Assembly (NCBI GenBank): GCA_021817025.1
Contig: JAKAWF010000154.1
Location: 1-7,629 of the forward strand
Source of the DNA: a bacterium
Lineage (GTDB): Bacteria; Chloroflexota; Dormibacteria; UBA8260; Bog-877
Direction: 5' to 3'
Length of the DNA stretch: 7,629 nucleotides
Part shown: positions 1-6,284 of the stretch, one piece after another
Layout of the letters: each line of letters starts with the position of its first letter
Position numbering within the stretch: position 1 is the stretch's first letter
Notes under the pieces: generated by a model
The model's input: only the letters and a program-made list of their open reading frames with translations
Told to the model about the DNA's origin: nothing
Databases searched by the model: none
Position numbers and translations under genes: made by a program

Positions 1-2356
1 CGTCGGTGAGGAACCCGGCGATGATGAGGGTGAGCTCGGCCAGACTCCCCACCTGGGCCCCCTTGTCGGCCGCCCGCAGCTGGGTGGCCGCGGCGTCGGC
101 TCGGTTGGGGGGAAACTTCAACTCCAGGACCTGCTCCAGGTTGGTGCCCCCCACCAGCTGAGCGGTGGCGTCAGTGGCCAGGATGGGGGCCACCGTCGTG
201 CTTATCGAGATCCCCTTCTTGGAGTTGGAAGTTGCCGGGCTGTAGAAGCCGACCACGGTCAGGCTGACCACGACGGGATGGCTGGCCAGGGGGTTGGCCA
301 CCCCGATGGTGTCGCCCACCGCCAGATGGAATGGGCTCTTGCGGAGACTGTCCTGCACCAGCACGCCGTTTCTCTGCTGGTCGGCGGCGGTCAGCTGGCG
401 CCCCGCGGTGATGTGGACTCCGGGCAGGACACCGCTCTGGACGGGGAACCCCTGAATTCCGCTGAAGAGGAAGATCGAGTCCCGGCCCGACGAACTCTGG
501 AGGTTGGACCCGACCACCTCCAGGTACGGCCTGCCGTTGATACTCACCGGCTGAGTCGCCGCGGCCCCGGTGGAGAGCTCGCCCGTGGCATGGAGGGGAC
601 GGGCCGCCTGCAGCAACTGCTGCTGGGTCTGGCCGGGGGCCACCGCGATCACGTTGTAGGTGGTCGCCTGGGTGATGATGCTGTCGAGGTCGGCCCGGAT
701 GTCGGTCCCCAACACCAGGATCAATCCCACCGCGAAGACGCCCACGAAGAGGGCCACCGCCGTCCCCGCGGTCCTCGCCCTCTGCCGGGCCGCGTTTCGA
801 AGCGCCAGCCGGATCGTCGACTGGACCGGTCGGGGCAGCACGACCACCAGGTAGCCGAGCAGGGCAACCGCGATCAGCAGGGCGCCTACGGCGCGGAGGC
901 TCGGGATCTGGGTGATGGCGATCGCGCTCAGCAACCCCAGTGTCACGAGCCCCACGTGACTGACGGTGAAGCGCTCGGGCACGGGCAGGTGTCCCACCAC
1001 CCAGAGGGCAAGGCTGAAGAGCAGGGTCAGGAGCGCCAGCGCGATCGCGGTCCCTGCCACCAGCTCGAGGGAGAGCACAGCCGAGCTCAGAATCGCGGCT
1101 GCCAGCAGCCAGAACAGCACTCCCACCAGGGCCAGCAGCAGCACGGTGGTGCCGACCGTGCCAACCGACGGTGCCCCGGGGTCGTCACGGAGCACGGCGG
1201 CGGGCCGGACCCGGCTCAGCCGCACGATCGGCAGGATGGCGAAGATGCAGGTGGTGGCGACTCCGATGCCGACCCCCGCGAGCACCACCTCCCAGCTGAG
1301 GACGAAGTTGATGTCGATCGCCGCCACGTTCTGGAGCAGGACCCTTATCCCGTCCGAGAGCCCAATCCCCGCCAGCGCTCCCCCGACTCCGCCAACCAGG
1401 CCCAGCAGGGCGGCCTCCAAACCGAAGAGCAGATATAGGTCGCGGCGCCGGTAGCCGGTCGTCTTGAGCATGGCGATCTCGAGCCTTCGGCGGGCCAGGC
1501 CGACCTGCATCGTGTTGATGATGCCGATCCCCCCGATCAGCAGTGCCGCCAGCCCCGCCACCGACAGGAACTGGGTGAGCTGCTGACTGGCCTGCTGGTC
1601 GGAGTTGAGCGCCTGCCGCACGGTCGAGACGGTGGCCAAGGGCAACTGGCTGCGCAGTTGGGATGCCACCTGGCTGGCGGCCGCAGCGCTCCTGGTGGTG
1701 ACGTAGATGGCGCCGTACTCGACGGCGGCGGCTGGTGAGATCGCCGCCCCCAGGGTCGCGTTGGAGACCAGGACGTCCTGGCCGAGCCCGGTCGGCGGGC
1801 TGCCCTGGAGGATGCCACCGACAGTCCAGAGGACGCGGTGGTTCGCGGTCGCGACGTTGACCCGGACCTGGCTGCCGACAGCTGCCTTCAAGAGGCTCGC
1901 GACACCGCCCGACAGGACCATCGTGTTGGGCCGGTTGATGAGCTGGTCGAAGTTGCCCAGCGCGCCGGACCGAAGCGGCAGGGAACCGACCAGGGGGAAG
2001 CTGGCCGGGTCGACGGCGTCGATCACGGCCGGGACGCCCTGGCCGCTGGCGCGGATCAAGGTGGACTGGTACTCGCGCACGGCCGTGAAGTTGGTGATCC
2101 GGCCCTCCGCCTTGAGCCTGGCGAAGGTGGCCAGCTCGGACTTCGGGAGCGGGACTGCCACCGACACCACCGAGACATCACCGCCGTTGGCCTGGCGCAC
2201 GTTGGAGGTCAGTGAGGCCGTGACCATGGCGGCCGCCAGCTGCAGGCCCACGATCGCCATCACGCCAACGCCCACGCAGAAGGCGGCGAGGAGCGTCCGC
2301 CGGCCACCGCGGCGGAGCGAGCGGGTGGTGTAGCGGAGGTAGAGCCCGGCTCTCAC
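1..2356 (-). CDS. ABC transporter permease, two-module FtsX/MacB type (C-terminus beyond the left edge)
   Basis: Membrane subunit of an ABC transporter of the MacB/LolCDE/FtsX (type VII) class, which move lipids, peptides or antibiotics, or transmit mechanical force, rather than acting as ordinary importers. The frame has no stop from the GTG at 2356 to position 1 (785 codons visible). First module: an arginine-rich start and one membrane helix (about 21-46), an extracytoplasmic MacB-like domain (about 50-258), then an FtsX domain with helices near 260-283, 308-330 and 351-378. Its coupling segment reads ARRRLEIAMLKTTGYRRRDL, and it closes with RPAAVLRD. Four more hydrophobic stretches follow (about 404-508). 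A second module then begins: RLALRNAARQRARTAG, a helix at about 530-549 and a second extracytoplasmic domain to about 770; the window ends as the next helix begins. The start is GTG because GTGA overlaps the ATPase stop by 4 bases and the predicted N-terminus matches the family. The substrate cannot be read from sequence. A complete protein would probably exceed 850 residues. Confidence 0.94.
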   Translation of the reverse strand, partial: MRAGLYLRYTTRSLRRGGRRTLLAAFCVGVGVMAIVGLQLAAAMVTASLTSNVRQANGGDVSVVSVAVPLPKSELATFARLKAEGRITNFTAVREYQSTLIRASGQGVPAVIDAVDPASFPLVGSLPLRSGALGNFDQLINRPNTMVLSGGVASLLKAAVGSQVRVNVATANHRVLWTVGGILQGSPPTGLGQDVLVSNATLGAAISPAAAVEYGAIYVTTRSAAAASQVASQLRSQLPLATVSTVRQALNSDQQASQQLTQFLSVAGLAALLIGGIGIINTMQVGLARRRLEIAMLKTTGYRRRDLYLLFGLEAALLGLVGGVGGALAGIGLSDGIRVLLQNVAAIDINFVLSWEVVLAGVGIGVATTCIFAILPIVRLSRVRPAAVLRDDPGAPSVGTVGTTVLLLALVGVLFWLLAAAILSSAVLSLELVAGTAIALALLTLLFSLALWVVGHLPVPERFTVSHVGLVTLGLLSAIAITQIPSLRAVGALLIAVALLGYLVVVLPRPVQSTIRLALRNAARQRARTAGTAVALFVGVFAVGLILVLGTDIRADLDSIITQATTYNVIAVAPGQTQQQLLQAARPLHATGELSTGAAATQPVSINGRPYLEVVGSNLQSSSGRDSIFLFSGIQGFPVQSGVLPGVHITAGRQLTAADQQRNGVLVQDSLRKSPFHLAVGDTIGVANPLASHPVVVSLTVVGFYSPATSNSKKGISISTTVAPILATDATAQLVGGTNLEQVLELKFPPNRADAAATQLRAADKGAQVGSLAELTLIIAGFLTD

Positions 2357-3117
2357 GCCACGCCGGCGCGTGACCCGGGACGGTCGCCCACCAGCTGCCC
2401 GTCGGCCAGCTGCAGCATTCTGGTCGCGTACGGGGTGATGGACGAGTCATGGGTAGCGATCACAAATGTCGTCCCCAGCCGCTGGCGCAAGTCCCAGAGC
2501 AGGTCCAGCAGCTCCTTGCCCTGAGCCGCGGCGAGGTTGCCCGTCGGCTCGTCGGCGACCACCAGCGGCGGCTGGGTCGCCAGCGCCCGGGCGATCGCCA
2601 CCCGCTGCTGCTCGCCCCCCGACAGCTGGTTGGGACGGTGCTCCAGGCGGTGGGAGAGCCCCACCAGCCCCAGCAGCTCCTCCGACCTGCCCGCCGGCGA
2701 GCCCTTCCAACTGCCGGCGTAGAGGGGCACTTCAACGTTCTCCCTGGCGGTCAGGGTGGGGATCAGGTTGAAAGCTTGGAAGACCATGCCCACGGTGCGG
2801 TTGCGAATCCCAGCCAGCTGTGACTCCCGCATCGACGAGATGTCAGTCCCATTGAGGAACACCTGCCCGGCGCTGGGGGTGTCCAGGCCGGTGATGCAGC
2901 CCAGCAGGGTGCTCTTGCCGCTGCCCGAGGGGCCCATCAAGGTCACGAACTCCCCCTTGGGGATCGTGAAGTTGATGTCCCGGAGGATCTCCAGGCGCTG
3001 GTCCCCAATGGAGAGCGAGCGGCCGAGGTGCCGAACCTCCAGAACTGGGACCCCGGCACCGGACGCAGTGGCACCGGTGGCACCCGCGGGGGAGGCTGCG
3101 GGTGCGGAGTCAGCCAA
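2353..3117 (-). CDS. ABC transporter ATP-binding protein, LolD/MacB type
   Basis: Cytoplasmic ATPase that powers the overlapping downstream permease. With the TTG at 3117 as residue 1 (254 residues), the motifs are in order: Walker [10 protein letters not shown] (62-70), Q-loop VFQAFNLIP (Gln114), signature LSGGEQQ (165-171), Walker B LVVADEP (185-191) and H-loop His223 in IATHD. The segment [28 protein letters not shown] is typical of the LolD/MacB subfamily. The D-loop region after Walker B reads GNLAAA where the family usually has GNLD, so the usual aspartate is alanine. Start choice: the only in-frame ATG is at 3207, but the 30 residues it would add are rich in Arg, Cys and Trp, use rare codons (AGG, ATA) and have low third-position GC. 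They look like out-of-frame translation of the small reading frame at 3110-3232. TTG 3117 overlaps that frame's stop, as in the other coupled pairs here. The start is therefore probable, not certain; the function call is firm. Confidence 0.95.
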   Translation of the reverse strand: MADSAPAASPAGATGATASGAGVPVLEVRHLGRSLSIGDQRLEILRDINFTIPKGEFVTLMGPSGSGKSTLLGCITGLDTPSAGQVFLNGTDISSMRESQLAGIRNRTVGMVFQAFNLIPTLTARENVEVPLYAGSWKGSPAGRSEELLGLVGLSHRLEHRPNQLSGGEQQRVAIARALATQPPLVVADEPTGNLAAAQGKELLDLLWDLRQRLGTTFVIATHDSSITPYATRMLQLADGQLVGDRPGSRAGVA

Positions 3118-3232
3118 CGATATGAGTTCGGATGGGGCCAGACACCGAATTCGAAGGGGGCACCTCGACCAGCTTGAATTCTGCCTCGCTCCCGGTCCGT
3201 TTGCCATCCGCCATCAGGATGAAATTTCGCAT
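3110..3232 (-). CDS. Possible 40-residue small protein upstream of the ABC ATPase
   Basis: An ATG at 3232 opens a 40-codon frame that begins MRNFILMADGK, contains EAEFKLVEVPPSNSV and ends PIRTHIVG before TGA at 3112-3110. The composition looks protein-like: five Lys/Arg, four Asp/Glu, one His, and no Cys, Trp or Tyr. There is no membrane helix and no signal peptide. About two-thirds of its third codon positions are G or C, better than the competing ATPase frame over the same bases. The stop overlaps the proposed TTG start of the ATPase (TTGGCTGA), so ribosomes could pass from one to the other. A TATATT element lies 13 bases upstream on this strand, which would leave a leader of only a few bases. 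The second ATG (codon 7) is another possible start. I do not recognise a family. It could be a leader peptide, a small transporter partner or an exported peptide, or it could be spurious; a frame this short can arise by chance. Confidence 0.4.
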   Translation of the reverse strand: MRNFILMADGKRTGSEAEFKLVEVPPSNSVSGPIRTHIVG

Positions 3233-3263
3233 CTCTGGTGGGGCCAATATATTGGTGCCAGAG
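3233..3263. promoter_or_regulatory. Nested inverted repeats in the divergent control region (candidate operator)
   Basis: A perfect 12-bp palindrome CCAATATATTGG (3244-3255) lies between outer inverted arms CTCTGG (3233-3238) and CCAGAG (3258-3263), separated from it by 5 and 2 bases. TGG at 3239-3241 and CCA at 3258-3260 also pair around the same centre, giving an imperfect 22-bp dyad. The site lies between the start codons of the minus-strand transporter block and the plus-strand reductase operon, in the most AT-rich stretch of the window. Dyads of this size usually bind a dimeric regulator, but no regulator gene is present here and the sequence does not identify the protein family. Confidence 0.5.
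3246..3253. promoter_or_regulatory. Possible overlapping divergent -10 elements
   Basis: Because the core is palindromic, TATATT is present on both strands (plus 3248-3253, minus 3251-3246). On the plus strand the GTG start of the reductase lies 9 bases beyond the element, where a transcript would be expected to begin, so the mRNA could be leaderless. On the minus strand the ATG of the small frame lies 13 bases beyond. No convincing -35 hexamer is seen at 16-18 bases on either side (plus 3225-3230 reads TTTCGC). Occupancy of the palindrome by a regulator would block both directions. This is inferred from position and sequence only. Confidence 0.35.
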
Positions 3264-4081
3264 TGTTTCCCGCCGCCGAGAGATCCGCCGAGCTGTCCAT
3301 GCCCCGCCGCGCCCACCTGGAGCCGGTGCGGCAGGCGCTCGTCCAACTGGCGCGGGCGGTGGGGGTGGTGGGGCTTACGGACAACCACATGGGCAGGCCC
3401 AGGCTGTCGCCCCTGGCAGCCGTTCCGGCCTGCCTGGCGCACGGCCTGCGTCCCATCGTCCACATCTCGTGCCGCGACCGCAACCTGCTCGGGCTGCAGC
3501 AGCAGGTGATCGGGGCGGCGGCTCTGGGCGCGGCCGGGGTGCTGGTGGTTCGGGGCGACCGGAAGGAGGGGATGGTGGACAGCGGCATCAGCGTCGTCGA
3601 CGTGCTGGCGGACATCCCCAACTGGGCGCTGCCGCAGGAGCTGCTTCGCGGGGCGGTGGTCAATCCCTTCGCGGACCGTCCGCGCGAGCTCCGTCTGCTG
3701 GCCCGCAAGGTGGGGGCGGGAATCGACTTCCTGCAGACCCAGATGATCTTCGATCTCGACGCCTTCGACTCCTTCCTGGAGGACGCCCGGGACGTCCTCC
3801 CCCCGGAGGTGGCGGTTTTTGCCAGCGTGGGGGTGATCCGCTCCCAGCGCAGCTTGGCTTTTGTCCGGGCCTCCCTGCCCGGTTGCCCGGTCCCGGATCA
3901 TCAGGCTGCACGGATCACGGCCGGACAGGGCCCGGCCGTGGCGGCCGACACCGCGGCCGAGATCGGCCGGAGACCAGGACTCCGCCTCCATCTCATCACC
4001 CTGGGTGCCGAGCGTTACGCCGCCGAGATCGGCAGCGCCTTCAGCGCCGCGCGCGCCGCCGCCGTGAGCGCGGCCGGGTGA
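3263..4081 (+). CDS. Methylenetetrahydrofolate reductase family protein (MetF-like)
   Basis: TIM-barrel flavoprotein family that reduces 5,10-methylene-tetrahydrofolate to 5-methyl-tetrahydrofolate, supplying methyl groups for methionine. From GTG 3263 it has 272 residues, somewhat shorter than E. coli MetF (296). Family landmarks: SAELSMPRR (8-16), whose Glu10 aligns with the catalytic Glu28 of E. coli MetF; GLTDNHMGRPRLSPLA (37-52); HISCRDRNLLGLQ (67-79); VVRGD (95-99), whose Asp99 corresponds to the folate-contacting Asp120; FLQTQMIFD, containing the conserved Gln; GVIRSQ; and HLITLG near the end. The ATG at 3299 would remove the catalytic Glu, so the GTG is preferred. No Shine-Dalgarno sequence precedes it, but a TATATT lies 10-15 bases upstream, as expected for leaderless translation. 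The stop overlaps the next gene's GTG. I leave the symbol blank: it could be the cell's main MetF or a diverged paralogue, because its partner gene is not a methionine gene. Confidence 0.88.
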   Translation: MFPAAERSAELSMPRRAHLEPVRQALVQLARAVGVVGLTDNHMGRPRLSPLAAVPACLAHGLRPIVHISCRDRNLLGLQQQVIGAAALGAAGVLVVRGDRKEGMVDSGISVVDVLADIPNWALPQELLRGAVVNPFADRPRELRLLARKVGAGIDFLQTQMIFDLDAFDSFLEDARDVLPPEVAVFASVGVIRSQRSLAFVRASLPGCPVPDHQAARITAGQGPAVAADTAAEIGRRPGLRLHLITLGAERYAAEIGSAFSAARAAAVSAAG

Positions 4082-5589
4082 CCCTGGGGGCCGATCCGGA
4101 GGCGCCCCGCGTGCCCTCGCCTTCAGGGGTTGCCCAGGACATGTCGCCGGCCCAGTTCCGGCGCCACGGCTACGCCGCTGTCGACTTGGCCGCGGCCTAC
4201 CTGGAGCGAGTCGCCACCCTGCCGCCTCTGGCTCGGGTCGAGCCGGGAGCCGTGGCTGCCGCCCTGCCGGGAGAGGCGCCCAGCTTCGGAGAGACGATGG
4301 AGGAGATCATGGCCGACATCGAGCGGCTGCTGATCCCCGCCACCACCCACTGGAACCATCCCCGCTTTTTCGCCTACTTCAACAGCTCGGCTGCCGGGGC
4401 TGGCATTCTGGGGGAGCTTCTCAGTGCCACCTTCAACGTCAACGCGATGCTCTGGCGGACCGGTCCGGCGGCGACTGAGCTGGAGTGGGTGGTGTGCCGC
4501 TGGCTGGCGCGCCTGACGGGTCTGCCCGACACCTTCGACGGCCACATCAACGACACCGCTTCCTCCTCTACTCTGGTGGCGCTGGCGGCGGCGCGAGAGG
4601 CGGTGGGCCTGGAGGTGCGCGAACTGGGGCTCGCCGGCCGGCCCGGTCTGCCCGCTCTGCGCGTGTACGCGTCCGAGCAGGCGCACTCGTCGGTGGAGAA
4701 GGCCGTGGTGACCTTGGGCCTGGGCCGGACGGGCTATCGGGCGGTCGCGTGTGACCCGGACTTTCGAATGGATGTGGGCGCTCTGGCCCGGGCCATCGAC
4801 GAGGACCTCGCGGCGGGCGTGCGCCCCTGCGCGGTGGTGGGCACGGTGGGCACCACCGCGACCACCAGCGTCGACCCGATCGAGGACATCGCGGCGATCT
4901 GCGAGCGCCACGGCATCTGGCTCCACGTCGATGCCGCCCACGGCGGTGCGCTGGCGATCCTCCCCGAGCAGCGCGGGATCTTTGCCGGAGTGTCCAGAGC
5001 CCAGTCGGTGGTGATCAATCCGCACAAATGGCTGTTCACCCCGCTCGACTGTTCGGTGCTGCTGACCGCCCGTCCCGACGTTCTGCGGCGCGCGTTCTCC
5101 CTGGTCCCCGACTATCTGAGCACCCCGGAGGCTGACCGGGAGCAGGGTTTCGGCGCCCGCAACCTGATGGATTTCGGGGTGTCGCTGGGTCGGCGCATGC
5201 GCGCGCTCAAGCTCTGGATGGTGCTGCGCTACTTCGGGCAGGATGGGTTGGAAAAGGTGATCCGGAGCCACCTCGAGATGGCCCGTTGGCTACGTGACCA
5301 ACTTCAGGGCACCCCCGGTTGGGAGATGTGCGCGCCCATGCCGATGTCCACCCTGTGCTTTCGGCACCACCCTGCCCAACTGGGGTCGGAGCCGGAGTTG
5401 GAAGCCCACAACCGGAACCTGATGGCCAGGGTGAATGCCGCTGGGGAGGTCTTCATCTCCCACGCGGTGCTGCACGGGGGCTTCGTCCTGCGCGCCTCGA
5501 TCGGCGGCTTGCGGACCGAACCCCAGGATGTGGCCGTGCTCTGGGATCAACTGAGGGCAGCCGCGGCGGCCGACGACGGCCGGGCCTGA
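4078..5589 (+). CDS. PLP-dependent group II decarboxylase, aromatic-L-amino-acid decarboxylase-like
   Basis: Fold-type I PLP enzyme expected to decarboxylate an amino acid (aromatic in the best-known relatives) to an amine. It has 503 residues from GTG 4078. Visible landmarks: FRRHGYAAVD at the N-terminus; FFAYFNSSA and GPAATELEWVV (substrate and dimer region); DTASSSTLVALAAARE; SEQAHSSVEKA with His203, which stacks on PLP; HVDAAHGG with Asp285, which pairs with the pyridine nitrogen; NPHKW with Lys317, the Schiff-base lysine; and LGRRMRALKLWMVLRYFG. Two start options exist. GTG 4078 gives a GTGA overlap with the reductase, the same arrangement as the other coupled pairs here. ATG 4141 gives 482 residues, begins exactly at the conserved part and has an AGGGG 11 bases upstream. 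The catalytic-loop Tyr of animal and plant enzymes appears to be Leu363 (NLMDFG). This pattern may be usual in the bacterial branch, so neither substrate nor product can be fixed. Confidence 0.93.
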   Translation: MTLGADPEAPRVPSPSGVAQDMSPAQFRRHGYAAVDLAAAYLERVATLPPLARVEPGAVAAALPGEAPSFGETMEEIMADIERLLIPATTHWNHPRFFAYFNSSAAGAGILGELLSATFNVNAMLWRTGPAATELEWVVCRWLARLTGLPDTFDGHINDTASSSTLVALAAAREAVGLEVRELGLAGRPGLPALRVYASEQAHSSVEKAVVTLGLGRTGYRAVACDPDFRMDVGALARAIDEDLAAGVRPCAVVGTVGTTATTSVDPIEDIAAICERHGIWLHVDAAHGGALAILPEQRGIFAGVSRAQSVVINPHKWLFTPLDCSVLLTARPDVLRRAFSLVPDYLSTPEADREQGFGARNLMDFGVSLGRRMRALKLWMVLRYFGQDGLEKVIRSHLEMARWLRDQLQGTPGWEMCAPMPMSTLCFRHHPAQLGSEPELEAHNRNLMARVNAAGEVFISHAVLHGGFVLRASIGGLRTEPQDVAVLWDQLRAAAAADDGRA

Positions 5590-5719
5590 CGGAAGTCCAT
5601 CCCCGGTCGCGATCCGCTCCGGCGAACCGCCCGACTGGCGCGGCCATCTCCGGCTCGCTGGCGGCGACTCTAAGCCCCATCTCAGGGGCGCCGGGCGCCG
5701 GGCTGCCACGCTCTTGCCA
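5590..5719. other. Short intergenic stretch before the GtrA gene
   Basis: GC-rich spacer between the decarboxylase stop and the GtrA start. It holds a 5-bp hairpin candidate (GCCCC 5674-5678, GGGGC 5685-5689) and, just after it, a GGCGCCG-type direct repeat (about 5687-5702). There is no T-run after the hairpin, so it is not a convincing terminator. I see no credible -35/-10 pair, so GtrA may be co-transcribed with the upstream operon. Confidence 0.3.
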
Positions 5720-6280
5720 ATGACACTGGTTGACAACTCCGTCCGCCCGGTCCCTTCCGGCGGACTTGCCCGCGCCGAGCCATCAGGAGCCAGGGCGCTC
5801 CTCGCCTGGGCTGAGTCCTTGGATCCGGTGAGCTCCCGGTTGGGCTCGACCGCGGGTCGCGCCCGCTCCTGGCGCTGGCTCCGCTACCTGTTGACCTCCG
5901 GTCTCTCCACGGTCATCTCAGAGGTCGCCCTGGTGGCGCTCTACGCGGCCGGGGTGACCGGAGCCACCATGGCGGCGGTGCTGGCGACACTGGTCGGCAC
6001 GATCCCCTCCTACCTCATCAGCCGATACTGGATCTGGCCGGAGGCGGACCGGCGCGGGGTCGGCCGTCAGATGGCTCTGTACTGGCTCACCACGGCGGCC
6101 AGCCTGGTGGTCTCCTCCCTGGCTACCGGAGCGGCTGCGGCTCACGCCCCTGCCGGCAGGGAGTTGCACGTGCTGGTGGCCGGCACCGCCTACGCCGGCA
6201 CCTACCTGGTCCTGTGGGTCGCCAAGTACCTGATCTACCAGCGCTTGGTGTTCGTGGGCCCCAGGCCCCACCCGGCCTGA
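5720..6280 (+). CDS. GtrA-like family membrane protein
   Basis: Small integral membrane protein of the GtrA/DPMS family, whose members are thought to help move or present polyprenyl-linked sugars for glycosylation of surface polymers. From ATG 5720 it has 186 residues. A soluble, Pro/Ala/Arg-rich N-terminal tail of about 55 residues precedes four membrane helices (about 57-77, 82-105, 117-139 and 150-172). The second helix ends in IPSYLISRYWIW, which matches the family's signature at this position (usually a Phe-x-x-Asn-Arg-x-Trp-x-Phe type segment). KYLIYQRLVFV closes the fourth helix. No Shine-Dalgarno sequence is seen. TTG 5714 would add only two residues, and a later start that trims the tail is possible. 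The usual companion, a glycosyltransferase, is not within the window, so its sugar pathway is unknown. The family call is by helix pattern and motif. Confidence 0.87.
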   Translation: MTLVDNSVRPVPSGGLARAEPSGARALLAWAESLDPVSSRLGSTAGRARSWRWLRYLLTSGLSTVISEVALVALYAAGVTGATMAAVLATLVGTIPSYLISRYWIWPEADRRGVGRQMALYWLTTAASLVVSSLATGAAAAHAPAGRELHVLVAGTAYAGTYLVLWVAKYLIYQRLVFVGPRPHPA

Positions 6281-6284
6281 CCCA

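Noticed and set aside
278..1438. Plus-strand open frame of 386 codons opposite the permease
   Set aside because: Its product is dominated by His, Gln, Arg, Gly and Asp with no domain text, as expected for the antisense of a hydrophobic GC-rich gene. The minus frame shows full MacB/FtsX architecture.
3118..3207. ATPase start at ATG 3207
   Set aside because: The added residues have poor codon use and out-of-frame-like composition, and no ribosome site precedes them. It is kept as an alternative because it is the only in-frame ATG.
3239..3260. Sigma-54 promoter suggested by TGGCAC on the minus strand
   Set aside because: The required TTGC element is not at the correct spacing after TGGCAC, so the consensus is not met.
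2756..3262. Upstream in-frame extension of the reductase to position 2756
   Set aside because: It runs antisense through the ATPase and matches nothing in the MetF family. Homology begins only at about 3281, shortly after GTG 3263.
3238..4077. Upstream in-frame extension of the decarboxylase (about 280 codons)
   Set aside because: The translation is Gly/Arg/Pro-rich and overlaps the reductase in another frame. It is just an absence of stops in GC-rich DNA, and the real start is GTG 4078 or ATG 4141.
4123..5271. Minus-strand open frame of 382 codons opposite the decarboxylase
   Set aside because: It is His/Gln/Arg/Gly-rich shadow coding. The plus strand carries every decarboxylase motif over the same bases.
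5674..5689. GCCCC/GGGGC hairpin as terminator of the decarboxylase operon
   Set aside because: The stem is only 5 bp with no T-run. Such short GC stems are common by chance at this composition.
5730..5735. Perfect TTGACA hexamer as a -35 box
   Set aside because: It lies just inside the GtrA gene, and no -10-like sequence occurs at 16-18 bases (CCCTTC), so it is probably chance.
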